A stretch of 53,604 bases of DNA from Actinomycetes bacterium (GCA_022601135.1 JAHZJB010000119.1:1-53604); one strand, 5' to 3'; shown: positions 43,143-53,604, numbered from the stretch's first letter. Made by a program: numbers and translations. The notes: generated by a model from the letters alone, not told the origin.

Positions 43143-43981
43143 CGCGACAGGCAGGCAACCGCGCCGAAGGGCCGCAATCCGGGCTTCCGCGGATCGGCTT
43201 GAGGCAGGAGTTCGGCCAATCGCATCAAGAAGGGAAGCCGGTCGAATCGGTGCGCTGCAGGTGCCAGCGGCTCCAACTCGACCACCCTCCAGCCGAGGTC
43301 CTCGAAGAACGTCGCGCCGTTCTCGGGGGCAAACTTGAACGGCGCGCTCTGCAGGATGCCGGTCTTCCTGTTCATCAACCGTCTCAACCCGGGGCCAACA
43401 TAATCGAGCAGCCACCAAGCGACCTCGGGCCGGTTGAGACTCGCGGAAAATTCGGTGACCTCGCGATCGTCCAGATACATCAGCAGGCCCTCGGTCAGGA
43501 CCAGCGCTTTTGAGGCACCGGCTAGGGCCTGGTCCAGGAACGCCGCGCGGGCGCCGGTGTCGGCGAGGTCCACAGCGGTGCGGGTAAGCCGGCATCGAGG
43601 CTTCTCATCGGCAAGCAATTGCGTCTTTTCGGTCAGAAGCCCGGGCAGGTCTGCCTCGACCCACTCGAAATCAGTGGAGAGGTCCAATCGGTAGGGCCGG
43701 GTGTCCAAACCGGCAGCCAGGTTGAGCACCCGGTCACATCCATCGCTGATCGCGTTGGCGATGATGTCATCGATGATCTTGGTGCGGGCGACGAGCCACC
43801 ACCCACTGCGCACCGTCCGGGGCGCGCCTGCCGCGATGGCCTGCCCATGATCGCCGGCCAGACGCTGCGCCAGAGAATCCTTGAACAACCTATCGGGACG
43901 CGCTGATTCGGTCGCGCGATACTGCGCGGTCCAGCGCGCGGTGTCGGAGACGTGGGAAACAAGTGGCTCCGATTCCGGCAT
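43139..43981 (-). CDS. Class I methyltransferase, leucine-carboxyl-methyltransferase/Ppm type
   Basis: A 280-residue protein of the LCM-like group that is expanded in mycobacteria. The signature is ARTKIIDDIIANAI, then VLNLAAGLDTRPYRLDL (motif I), WVEADLPGLLTEK and ALVLTEGLLMYLDD. Many members methylate secondary metabolites or have no known acceptor. The ATG at 43981 is preferred because the family N-terminus TARWTAQYRATES follows soon after it. It is divergent from the MTB12-like gene, with an IdeR-like box between them, 45 bases from this start. Confidence 0.85.
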   Translation of the reverse strand: MPESEPLVSHVSDTARWTAQYRATESARPDRLFKDSLAQRLAGDHGQAIAAGAPRTVRSGWWLVARTKIIDDIIANAISDGCDRVLNLAAGLDTRPYRLDLSTDFEWVEADLPGLLTEKTQLLADEKPRCRLTRTAVDLADTGARAAFLDQALAGASKALVLTEGLLMYLDDREVTEFSASLNRPEVAWWLLDYVGPGLRRLMNRKTGILQSAPFKFAPENGATFFEDLGWRVVELEPLAPAAHRFDRLPFLMRLAELLPQADPRKPGLRPFGAVACLSR

Positions 43982-44025
43982 GAAGGGTGTTATATCACGT
44001 TCTGCCAGCAGCCCTGGCTAGGTAT

Positions 44026-44044
44026 AAAGGGTAGCCTTGCCTTA
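44026..44044 (-). promoter_or_regulatory. IdeR-like iron box
   Basis: On the minus strand TAAGGCAAGGCTACCCTTT matches the IdeR/DtxR consensus TWAGGTWAGSCTWACCTWA at 16 of 19 positions, including the central AGGCT. It lies between the divergent Ppm-type methyltransferase and the MTB12-like secreted protein, 45 and 56 bases from their starts, a position that could repress both in iron-replete cells. Confidence 0.55.
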
Positions 44045-44099
44045 TTCCGAAGTGCCCTCTACATTGACCGCAGAGTTTCTCTTGAACCAGGAGTGGTCG

Positions 44100-44594
44100 A
44101 TGTTGGCAGGGTCCCGACTGTTGATCTTTGTGGTGATCGCGGCCGCCGCCGTCGTCGCCGGCGGGGCGCCAACGGTCAACGCCGACCCGGTGAGCGACCC
44201 GAATCCTGCTGCCCCGGATGGATTCGCGATCACCTCGGAGGTGCCGACGCTCGCCGAGCTTGACGCCCAGATCCGCCTCCTGGTCGGCACCCCGGCCCCA
44301 GATGCCGTCAAGGCGGCCCAACTGGAGGGCGGCGAACGCGCCGTAAAGGTTCCGAAAATGGTCTACCGCATTGGCTTCTTCCGGCCGCCACGCGGATCGA
44401 GCCTGGTGACCGGTCCCGAAACACACGACGAAAACACGCATACCGCCGTGATCAACGCCAGCCGGCAAGGCGCACCACCGGTTCAGATCGACGCTGAGTG
44501 GCGCCGTATCGACGGGCGATGGAAGTTGGCGAGCAAGTCGCTCTGCAATGGCATCGCGACGTTGGGTCTCCCGATTCCCTGCAACTTCCAATGA
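44100..44594 (+). CDS. MTB12/CFP-2-like low-molecular-weight secreted antigen
   Basis: A 164-residue secreted protein. Residues 1 to about 28 are a signal peptide (LLIFVVIAAAAVVAGGAPTVNA, cleavage after NADP region). The mature part contains VPTLAELDAQIRLLVGT, a helix-strand pattern, and ends WKLASKSLCNGIATLGLPIPCNF with two Cys, the signature of the MTB12 family (Rv2376c). The ATG at 44100 has AGGAG in place. Its stop overlaps the ATG of the ABC-transporter relic (ATGA), so it was once cotranslated with that transporter, perhaps as an extracytoplasmic partner. Confidence 0.8.
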   Translation: MLAGSRLLIFVVIAAAAVVAGGAPTVNADPVSDPNPAAPDGFAITSEVPTLAELDAQIRLLVGTPAPDAVKAAQLEGGERAVKVPKMVYRIGFFRPPRGSSLVTGPETHDENTHTAVINASRQGAPPVQIDAEWRRIDGRWKLASKSLCNGIATLGLPIPCNFQ

Positions 44595-45047
44595 TCGAGG
44601 TGGTGGGGGTGACAAGAGCCTTCGGCGCCCACCGTGCCGTGAACGACGTAACCGTTTCCTTCCCTGCCGGCTCGATCACCGCCCTCTTGGGCCTCAACGG
44701 TGCCGGAAAGACCACGATGCTGCGCCTGATGGCCGGCCTCGACCGGCCCGATCAAGGTGCCGTCACCGTTTGCCGGCGTCGGCATCGGTGCGCTGATCCG
44801 GTCACCGATTGGGGCGGCAGGGGCAATCCTCCTGTGGGCCTTCGTAGTCGAGTCTGCGGCCGGATACCTGCCCAATGGCGTCTCCCTGCAGCGTTTCCTG
44901 CCGGTCCTCAACGGGGTGTATGCGACCGGCCAGGACACCGTATTGCTTCCTCCGTGGGGTCAGAACGTCGCACTGCTGTTTGTGTGCGCACTATTCACGG
45001 CGATCTTCCTGATCGCCGGCGTTGAAAGGAGTATCCGCCATGCTTGA
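44591..45047 (+). pseudogene. ABC transporter remnant: ATPase N-terminus joined to permease C-terminus
   Basis: From the ATG at 44591 the frame encodes the start of an ABC ATPase, including Walker A GLNGAGKTTMLRLMAGLDRP (about residues 37-56), and then turns to nonsense at about 44765. From that point a different frame encodes the last part of an ABC-2-type permease: FAGVGIGALIRSPIGAAGA, a helix ILLWAFVVES and a final helix before ERSIRHA. The Q-loop, signature, Walker B and H-loop of the ATPase and most permease helices are missing, consistent with one internal deletion of 1 kb or more plus frameshift. The transporter cannot work. Confidence 0.8.
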
Positions 45048-45894
45048 TTCGTATTCGATAGGCCGAGACGCCCTGCCACTCGCCGAGCGCTCGGACGCCG
45101 ACCTTCCGGGTCATTGGTTGTTGGCCCGGTTGGGCAAGCGCGTGCTACGACCCGGGGGGCTCGAATTGACCACGCGACTCCTGGATGCTGCTCGCATCGA
45201 GGGCGCTGACGTTGTGGAACTGGGACCGGGGCTGGGTCGCACCGCCAGGGACATCGTCGCCCTGCGGCCGCGGACCTACGCGGGGGTCGACGACACCGCG
45301 GCAGCGACTGCCGCCGTTCGGGAGATCGTCGCGCCGGTCGACGGGAAAGTTGTCGTCGCCGACGCCGCCGAGACCGGATTGCCAAGCGCGAGTGCCGATG
45401 TAGTGGTTGGCGAAGCCATGCTGACTATGCAGGGGGAGAAAGCCAAGAGGGCGATCGTCGCCGAAGCCTTTCGGGTGTTGCGGCCCGGCGGCCGCTACGC
45501 GATCCACGAGCTCGGGCTGACACCGGACGCGATGCCGCAGGAGACCAAGGACGCGATTCGCCGCGACATGGCGCGTGCCATCAAGGTCAACGCGCGACCG
45601 CTGACGCCAGCTGAGTGGACACATTTGTTGACTGACGCTGGATTTGAGATCGTCAGCGTCGACCGGGCGCCTATGACCCTGCTCAATCCCGCCCGGGTGC
45701 TGGCCGACGAAGGGCTGGTCGGTGCGTTGCGGATCGTCGGCAATCTCATCCGACGCGGTGCCGCGCGGCGCCGCGTCATCGGCATGCGTCGCACCTTCCA
45801 CCGATACCGGCGTTCGCTCACCGCTGTCGCGGTCGTCGGCGTCGTGCCGGTGGCAGACCACCCGACCGTGGGGCTGGTGCACAGAAATCGGTAG
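45040..45894 (+). CDS. SAM-dependent methyltransferase
   Basis: A 284-residue class I methyltransferase. Motif I is VVELGPGLGRTARDIVAL (about residue 55-72), followed by YAGVDDTAAATAA and VVVADAAETGLPSASADVVVGEAML, and LRPGGRYAIHELGL. The ATG at 45040 follows GAAAGGAG and overlaps the permease-relic end, so it is the last gene of the MTB12-like/ABC/methyltransferase unit. Its C-terminal 50 residues are Arg-rich and then hydrophobic (SLTAVAVVGVVPVA), possibly membrane-associated. Acceptor unknown. Confidence 0.83.
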   Translation: MLDSYSIGRDALPLAERSDADLPGHWLLARLGKRVLRPGGLELTTRLLDAARIEGADVVELGPGLGRTARDIVALRPRTYAGVDDTAAATAAVREIVAPVDGKVVVADAAETGLPSASADVVVGEAMLTMQGEKAKRAIVAEAFRVLRPGGRYAIHELGLTPDAMPQETKDAIRRDMARAIKVNARPLTPAEWTHLLTDAGFEIVSVDRAPMTLLNPARVLADEGLVGALRIVGNLIRRGAARRRVIGMRRTFHRYRRSLTAVAVVGVVPVADHPTVGLVHRNR

Positions 45895-45931
45895 GAATCG
45901 GTACGCAGGCCACACGCTCGGGGCGGTGACG

Positions 45932-47116
45932 CTACTTGTGCACGTGCAGCGGGCCCTGTTCCTTCTTGTACAGCGCCTTGAGCATCCGGTCGCGGAAGAA
46001 GGCATTGTCGATGAGCTTGATGCCGGTATTGGCGACTGCCGGGATTCCGAAGAACTTGTGGAAGTAGCGGCCGCGCTTGTACTCGCGACCCCACGCGGCT
46101 TCCATGCGCTGCGCATAATTGGTGAAGTCGTCGGGCCCACCGTTGGTCAATGCCGCGATCGCGCATTCCCCTGCGGCCAAACCGGATTCGAGCGCCTTGG
46201 AGATGCCGGCACCCGATGCCGGCTTGCCCGCACCCAACGAGTCGCCGGTGAACAGCACACCGGGACGCCACGGCGGCCACGCCGTGAAGCCCATCGGCAG
46301 ACGCCAGGCGCGTACGCTCTTGTTCTTCTTGAGTTCCGCGATGGGCGGTAGCTCCCAGTCGTTCGGCAGCGTCCGCAGGAAGTCGCCGAGAAATTGGGTG
46401 GCATTGATCGACTGCCAGTTCTTGTAGCTGTTGACGTAGCCCAAGCCGATGTTGAACACACCGTCGCCCATCGGGAAAACCCAGCCGTACCCGGGCAATT
46501 GATCGCCCTCGAACTGCAGCTTCAAATAGATGTCGAGACTGTCGGAGTCGGGGCGGTTGGCATGCATCTCCGAGCGAATCGCGATTGCCGAGTACCCGTT
46601 GTACTCCGAGTCGATTTTCAGTGCGCGCTTGATGGGGGAGTAGGCGCCGTCGGCAGCGATTACCGCGTCGCCGTAGACCTTTTCGCCGCTTTTCAGCACC
46701 ACGCCGACCACTCTGCCGCTGGCATCCAACTCCGGGCCGGCGACCTCGGCACCCTGGCGCACCTCGGCGCCGGCGGACTCGGCGTGCTTGAGCAGCACCG
46801 TGTCCAGGCGGGTACGGCTGACCGTATGGCCGTGATCGGGCATTCCCGGACGTTTGGGGAAAGACAACTCCCACCGGCTGGGGCTAAACACCGTCACCCG
46901 GTTGATCCGGTGATAGGTGGCGACCTCGTCGGCCAAGCCCATCTTCTGCAGGTAGCTGACAGCCCGCGCGGTCAGGCCGTCCCCGCAGGGCTTGTCGCGG
47001 GGGAACTGCGCCTTGTCCAGGACGACGACATTGGCGCCGCTCTGCGCGGCCTGCCAGGCCGCGGCCGAGCCGGAAGGCCCGCCACCGGCTATGACCAGGT
47101 CGTATCGCTGCGTCAT
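45932..47116 (-). CDS. Geranylgeranyl-reductase-family FAD oxidoreductase
   Basis: A 394-residue flavoprotein. It has the Rossmann motif IAGGGPSGSAAAWQAA (residues about 9-24), the family pattern FPRDKPCGDGLTARAV, and the second flavin motif VLFTGDSLGAGKPASGAGISKALESGLAAGE. The family reduces isoprenoid chains; the mycobacterial MenJ (Rv0561c) saturates one bond of menaquinone and is of similar length. Whether this is MenJ-like or a paralogue is uncertain because the menaquinone genes are not nearby. It is convergent with the methyltransferase and divergent from the TetR gene. Confidence 0.87.
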   Translation of the reverse strand: MTQRYDLVIAGGGPSGSAAAWQAAQSGANVVVLDKAQFPRDKPCGDGLTARAVSYLQKMGLADEVATYHRINRVTVFSPSRWELSFPKRPGMPDHGHTVSRTRLDTVLLKHAESAGAEVRQGAEVAGPELDASGRVVGVVLKSGEKVYGDAVIAADGAYSPIKRALKIDSEYNGYSAIAIRSEMHANRPDSDSLDIYLKLQFEGDQLPGYGWVFPMGDGVFNIGLGYVNSYKNWQSINATQFLGDFLRTLPNDWELPPIAELKKNKSVRAWRLPMGFTAWPPWRPGVLFTGDSLGAGKPASGAGISKALESGLAAGECAIAALTNGGPDDFTNYAQRMEAAWGREYKRGRYFHKFFGIPAVANTGIKLIDNAFFRDRMLKALYKKEQGPLHVHK

Positions 47117-47255
47117 GAATCTCGTCTCGTCGATCGGCTGTCGCAGGCGATAGTACCCAAAGCCCCGGTCTGACAGTGCACGGGAAGAATCCCTGATAGG
47201 GCGGTGGCCAATCGGCGGCGCGCTGGTCTGGGCAGGTCAGCGGCCTCGGTCCGGG

Positions 47256-47261
47256 TACAGT
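47256..47261 (+). promoter_or_regulatory. -10 element for a leaderless start of the TetR gene
   Basis: TACAGT ends six bases before the GTG at 47268, the distance expected when transcription begins at the start codon itself. No ribosome site is present, which supports a leaderless mRNA. Confidence 0.5.
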
Positions 47262-47267
47262 GATCAG

Positions 47268-48008
47268 GTGCGACGAGGGTCGAGGGCACGCTCTTCCGAA
47301 GAGCCGGGTGTCAAGGTGGATGCCCGCAGCGAGCGTTGGCGCGAGCACCGCAAGAAGGTGCGTTCCGAGATCGTCGACGCGGCTTTCCGGGCGATCGACA
47401 AGCTGGGGCCGGGTGTATCGCTGCGCGAGATCGCCGAGGAAGCCGGCACCGCCAAGCCGAAGATCTACCGGCACTTCACCGACAAGTCCGATCTGTTCCA
47501 GTCGATCGGCCAGCGGATGCGCGACATGCTGTGGGCGGCCATCTTCCCGTCGATAGACATCGCGAACGACCCGGCGCGGGAAATCATCCACCGCGCCGTC
47601 GAGCAATATGTGCGCCTGGTCGACGAGCATCCCAATGTCATTCGCTTCCTCATGAAGGGTCGTTTCGCCGAGCAGACCGAGTCCACGATGCGGGCGTTGA
47701 CCGAAGGTCGTGACATCACCCTGGCCATGGCCGACATGTTCAGCAACGAGCTGCGCGAGATGGAGCTTGACGGTGCGGCCTTCGAGCTGGCCGGATTCGC
47801 GGCCTTCGGGGCGGCGACCTCCGCGACCGACTGGTGGCTGGGCTCTATGGACGGCGACCCGCGACGGCTGCCGTCGGAAAAGTTCGTCGAGTACCTGACC
47901 ACGATCATGCTGGGTTCCATCAACGGCACCTGTGAGGTGCTGGGCATCCGGATAGACCCCGACGTCCCCCTGCACGAAGGCGTTCAGCGCCGCGAGCAGG
48001 TCGCCTGA
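47268..48008 (+). CDS. TetR-family regulator (Rv3050c-like)
   Basis: A 246-residue regulator. The DNA-binding domain is about residues 27-73, RSEIVDAAFRAIDKLGPGVSL followed by REIAEEAGTAKPKIYRHFTDKSDLF. The long C-terminal domain (YVRLVDEHPNVIRFLMKGRF and FAAFGAATSATDWWLG) binds an unknown ligand. The start is the GTG at 47268, apparently leaderless; a later GTG at 47313 would remove only a disordered N-terminus. The next gene is a flavin monooxygenase 60 bases on, as in M. tuberculosis Rv3050c-Rv3049c, and is the probable target. Confidence 0.9.
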   Translation: MRRGSRARSSEEPGVKVDARSERWREHRKKVRSEIVDAAFRAIDKLGPGVSLREIAEEAGTAKPKIYRHFTDKSDLFQSIGQRMRDMLWAAIFPSIDIANDPAREIIHRAVEQYVRLVDEHPNVIRFLMKGRFAEQTESTMRALTEGRDITLAMADMFSNELREMELDGAAFELAGFAAFGAATSATDWWLGSMDGDPRRLPSEKFVEYLTTIMLGSINGTCEVLGIRIDPDVPLHEGVQRREQVA

Positions 48009-48055
48009 CCTGAGCGCCCCCTGGCGGCGGCGTATCCGGTACCCGCGTTCCCAAG

Positions 48056-48061
48056 TACAGT
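48056..48061 (+). promoter_or_regulatory. -10 element for a leaderless start of the monooxygenase gene
   Basis: TACAGT lies seven bases before the ATG at 48069, the same hexamer and nearly the same spacing as at the preceding TetR gene. No Shine-Dalgarno sequence is seen. Confidence 0.5.
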
Positions 48062-48068
48062 CGAGTTC

Positions 48069-49655
48069 ATGACCGTAGCTGAGCACGCCGAGGACGTCTC
48101 GATCGACCACACCCCGGTGCGTACCCGCGCATTGATCATCGGCTCCGGATTCTCCGGGCTCGGGATGGCTATCGAACTGCAGCGCCAGGGCGTCGAGTTC
48201 GAGATACTGGAGAAAGCCGACGAAATCGGCGGCACGTGGCGCGACAACACCTATCCCGGGTGCGCCTGTGACATCCCGTCGCACATGTACTCGTTCTCGT
48301 TCGAACCGAAGGCCGACTGGGCCCACATGTGGTCGTTCCAGCCGGAGATCCAGGACTACCTGCTCGGCGTGACCGACAAGTACGGGTTGCGTCGCTACAT
48401 CCACTTCGGCGCGCACGTCGACCGCGCGCAGTGGGACGACGATGAGCTGCTCTGGCATGTATTCACCACAGATGGGCGCGAGTTCGTCGCACAGTTCCTC
48501 ATTTCCGGAGCCGGCGGTCTGCACATCCCGCTGACGCCGGAGTTCGAGGGTCTCGACGACTATCGGGCCGCCGGCGGCGTCGCGTTCCACTCCGCGCAGT
48601 GGGATCACACCGTCGATATCGCGGGCAAGCGGGTCGCGGTCATCGGAACCGGCGCCAGCGCCATCCAGATCGTGCCTGAGATCGTCAAGGACGTCGGCTC
48701 GCTGCAGCTTTACCAGCGCACCCCGGCATGGGTCATGCCCAGGCCGAACAATCCGATCCCGGAAGGCATGCGCCGGGTCTTCGCCAACGTGCCGGGCACC
48801 CGGGCGGCCACCCGAGCGGGCATCTACTGGCTGCACGAATTGGTCGGTTTCGCGATGACCAGACAGCCCCGGCTGCTCAAGGCCGGCGAGATGCTCGGCA
48901 AGTGGAACATCCGGCAGTCGATCAAGGACCGGGAGTTGCGCCGCAGGCTGACGCCGAACTATCGAGCGGGCTGCAAGCGAATCCTGAACTCCGATACCTA
49001 CTACCGCGGCATCGCCGACCCGAAGACCGAATTGATCACCGATCGCATCGCACGGTTCAGCCCGACGGGGATCGTCACCGCCGACGCCGATGGTTGTGAA
49101 ACCCTCCGTGAGGTGGACATCGTGGTGTTCGCGACCGGCTTCCATGTCACCGACTCCTACACCTACGTCGACATCAAGGGGCCGGGCGGCGAGAACCTCG
49201 TCGACCGCTGGAACAAAGAGGGCATCGCGGCACTGCGCGGCATCACCGTCGCCGATATGCCCAACCTGTTCTTCCTGCTCGGCCCGAACACCGCGCTGGG
49301 ACACAACTCGGTGGTCTTCATGATCGAGTCGCAGATTCGCTACGTCGGCCAGGCCATCGCTGCCGCGGACCGTGCCGACGCCCGCGCGATCGCTCCGACG
49401 CGCGCTGCGCAGGACAGCTACAACGAGGAGCTACAGGACGCCTTGGGCGGCACGGTCTGGAGCACCGGTGGTTGCCGCAGTTGGTACCTGGACGAGCGTG
49501 GCGTGAACCGCACGCTGTGGAGTGGGATGACTTGGCAGTACTGGCTGGCCACCCGCCGGTTCAAGGCCTCCGAGTACACGTTCGTCCGCCCGCGACGCGA
49601 CACGCCAACACAAGATGTTGCGGCGTCACACGCTCTGATCCCCAACAAGTTGTAG
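48069..49655 (+). CDS. Flavin-containing (Baeyer-Villiger-type) monooxygenase
   Basis: A 528-residue class B flavoprotein monooxygenase, Rv3049c-like by order. The FAD motif is IIGSGFSGLGMAIELQRQG (about residue 24-42), then IGGTWRDNTYPGCACD, and the NADPH-binding motif VAVIGTGASAIQIVPEI. The fingerprint before it reads AGGVAFHSAQW, so the first Phe of the FxGxxxHxxxW consensus is Ala while G, H and W stay. The ATATG-type ATGF motif occurs as FATGFHVTDSY. It oxidises ketones or heteroatoms with NADPH and oxygen; the substrate is unknown. The last bases overlap the NrdR boxes of nrdF. Confidence 0.9.
   Translation: MTVAEHAEDVSIDHTPVRTRALIIGSGFSGLGMAIELQRQGVEFEILEKADEIGGTWRDNTYPGCACDIPSHMYSFSFEPKADWAHMWSFQPEIQDYLLGVTDKYGLRRYIHFGAHVDRAQWDDDELLWHVFTTDGREFVAQFLISGAGGLHIPLTPEFEGLDDYRAAGGVAFHSAQWDHTVDIAGKRVAVIGTGASAIQIVPEIVKDVGSLQLYQRTPAWVMPRPNNPIPEGMRRVFANVPGTRAATRAGIYWLHELVGFAMTRQPRLLKAGEMLGKWNIRQSIKDRELRRRLTPNYRAGCKRILNSDTYYRGIADPKTELITDRIARFSPTGIVTADADGCETLREVDIVVFATGFHVTDSYTYVDIKGPGGENLVDRWNKEGIAALRGITVADMPNLFFLLGPNTALGHNSVVFMIESQIRYVGQAIAAADRADARAIAPTRAAQDSYNEELQDALGGTVWSTGGCRSWYLDERGVNRTLWSGMTWQYWLATRRFKASEYTFVRPRRDTPTQDVAASHALIPNKL
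49608..49655 (+). promoter_or_regulatory. Tandem NrdR boxes of nrdF
   Basis: Box 1 ACACAAGATGTTGCGG (49608-49623) and a degenerate box 2 CCCCAACAAGTTGTAG (49640-49655) have the same 32-base spacing as the pair upstream of nrdH. Both lie within the 3' end of the monooxygenase gene; box 2 covers its stop codon. nrdF starts about 70 bases later. Confidence 0.65.
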
Positions 49656-50702
<1,047 letters not shown>

Positions 50703-50727
50703 TCTGTGCGCAGCTGGTGGGGTCCAC

Positions 50728-51849
50728 TCAGTTGATCGGGGCATTGACCCAGCGCACGTCGGCAAGGATGCCCCGCGCGGCGACAATACCCTCGCCGGTC
50801 TGCCAGACCTCGTTGTTCACCGCGAACACCCGGTTGTCGCGGTAGGCGGACAGCCGTTTCCACGCGTCGCTGTTCATCACTTCAGGTGCACGGTCTCTGG
50901 CCGCCGCGCTGGCGAAGGAAAGGTAGACGATGTCGCCGTCGGCGAGAGAGAAGTCAGCAGAGTTGCCCAGATCGGCCTCGGATATCCCCACCTCGATGTA
51001 AGGCTTGTCGGTGAATCGTTGCGCCGCAGGACGATCCACGCCGACATCCGCCAGTACGCTGGCCGGAAAGTTCTCGGCACCGAACACTCGCATCGTGGTG
51101 TCGGTGAACTGCACCACCGACACCTGAAAATGGGTGGCGTCGTTGTCGATGCCGGTCTTGTCGGCGGCCTGATCGAAGGCCTCGATCAAGGTGTTGGCTG
51201 CCGCTAGACGGCCGGTGGCCGCCCCGACGGTCCGCAGGTTTTCTCGCCACGCCGCACCGGGTGCTCTGCTGAAAACGGTCGGTGCGATCTCGGACAACGC
51301 CGGGAAGTCCGTGGGGGTCAGTGCCACCGAGCCGAGGATCAGGTCAGGCGTCGCGGCCGCGATGGCGGCAAGATCGGGGTCGCTGCGGCTCCCGGCGCCC
51401 GGCAGTTCGTGGATCACGCTGCCCAGGTAGGAGGGTTGAGCGTCCGACCCGTCGGGCAGCGCAGCGGCTACGATGCGCGACTGCAGGCCCAGCGCGCACA
51501 ACGCGTCTAGCTGGTCACCGGCCAGCACGACGATGCGTTGCGGATCGGCGGGGACCATCGTCGTCTTCGGCAGTGGTGGCTTGACGGCGTGCCCGGTCGC
51601 GTTGCTCACTTCGCGGGCCGGCGGTCCGTCGTCGAGCGCGGCCGGCTCCGGTGCGCAGGATTCGTCGGGCCTGCGGTCGTTGCCGAGCACGCCCGCGCCC
51701 GCGATCCGGGTGGTGCTGGTGATAATCGAGCTGCTGTCGGGTGTATCGCCCGAGGATCCGCAACCACCGAGAAGCAACACGCCGAGGATGACCGCGAGTC
51801 CTGACGGCAGAAGCACCCGACGGCCGGTCTGTACACGCCCGAGCAGCAC
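50728..51849 (-). CDS. fecB: FecB-type periplasmic iron/siderophore-binding lipoprotein
   Basis: A 373-residue substrate-binding lipoprotein. The signal peptide ends in the lipobox LLLGGC (Cys about residue 30), followed by a Ser/Asp-rich tether, then the two-lobed type III binding fold: PQRIVVLAGDQLDALCALGL, YLGSVIHELPGAGSRSDPDL and AATPDLILGS in lobe one, DIVYLSFASAAA and NRVFAVNNEVWQTGEGIVAA in lobe two. It corresponds to Rv3044 (FecB), which binds ferric-siderophore or heme. The start is GTG 51849; a TACCGT seven bases before it suggests a leaderless message. It faces nrdF convergently. No IdeR box is seen near it. Confidence 0.87.
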   Translation of the reverse strand: MLLGRVQTGRRVLLPSGLAVILGVLLLGGCGSSGDTPDSSSIITSTTRIAGAGVLGNDRRPDESCAPEPAALDDGPPAREVSNATGHAVKPPLPKTTMVPADPQRIVVLAGDQLDALCALGLQSRIVAAALPDGSDAQPSYLGSVIHELPGAGSRSDPDLAAIAAATPDLILGSVALTPTDFPALSEIAPTVFSRAPGAAWRENLRTVGAATGRLAAANTLIEAFDQAADKTGIDNDATHFQVSVVQFTDTTMRVFGAENFPASVLADVGVDRPAAQRFTDKPYIEVGISEADLGNSADFSLADGDIVYLSFASAAARDRAPEVMNSDAWKRLSAYRDNRVFAVNNEVWQTGEGIVAARGILADVRWVNAPIN

Positions 51850-51945
51850 GTCGCCGACGGTAACACCCGTGCGGTTCAGGACTGGGCAGCGAGCGTCGCA
51901 CGGTCGATCAAGTGCCGATCTGCATTCGATTACGACAGTTTGTAG

Positions 51946-53604
<1,659 letters not shown>

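Noticed and set aside
46884..49304. Long minus-strand open frame of about 800 codons opposite the TetR and monooxygenase genes
   Set aside because: It is antisense to well-supported genes, its composition is Arg/Asp/Gly-rich without domains, and such frames are common in high-GC DNA.

Overview
The window is high-GC actinobacterial DNA from a rapidly growing, pigmented Mycobacterium (Mycolicibacterium type). Evidence for this is the gene order on the right: cstA, then cyp136/TetR/SDR, an FMN reductase, nrdHIE, a TetR, a flavin monooxygenase, nrdF, fecB and ctaD. As I recall it, this is the M. tuberculosis order Rv3063 to Rv3043c with some genes missing and others inserted. MmpL-type, MTB12-like, Ppm-type methyltransferase and numerous FadE/FadD/Ech genes agree. 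GTG, TTG and leaderless starts are common.

Layout. (1) 1-6712: the 5' part of an MFS transporter fused to an apolipoprotein N-acyltransferase-like membrane domain, a CrtI-like FAD oxidoreductase, a methyltransferase, a membrane-anchored hypothetical protein and a divergent MmpL transporter. (2) 6856-14270: a carotenoid operon crtE-crtI-crtB-crtYc-crtYd-crtU-Rieske in which every stop overlaps the next start, with idi convergent behind it. Together these convert IPP/DMAPP to GGPP, phytoene, lycopene, beta-carotene and, by inference, an aromatic carotenoid of the isorenieratene type. (3) 14404-15411: a two-domain universal stress protein behind a DosR-like box. (4) 15442-29137: fatty-acid or branched acyl-CoA catabolism, with a FadE pair, a GAF-GGDEF-EAL c-di-GMP protein, an HtdZ-like dehydratase, a FadE gene broken by one amber codon, an SDR/thiolase/FadE/GntR operon with a shared operator, an enoyl-CoA hydratase relic, a VOC protein, an intact crotonase and a FadD. 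(5) 29208-33289: cstA with its YbdD partner, and a membrane-anchored sulfite-oxidase-like enzyme. (6) 33420-37624: an APH-like kinase, CYP136 and its divergent TetR, and an SDR. (7) 37758-41708: an FMN reductase and the class Ib ribonucleotide reductase operon nrdHIE, preceded by paired NrdR boxes and a small Cys-containing leader ORF. (8) 41758-47116: an inserted block of a small secreted protein, three methyltransferases, an MTB12-like secreted protein behind an IdeR-like box, an ABC transporter collapsed by deletion, and a geranylgeranyl-reductase-like enzyme. (9) 47268-53604: TetR, flavin monooxygenase, nrdF with its own NrdR box pair, the FecB lipoprotein and ctaD (runs off the end).

The points most worth following are the MFS-Lnt fusion, the leader ORF and hairpin before nrdH, the matching NrdR box pairs at two distant nrd loci, the Rieske gene locked into the carotenoid operon, the IdeR-like box beside a deleted ABC transporter, and three broken genes. 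I saw no tRNA, rRNA, CRISPR array, insertion sequence or prophage.
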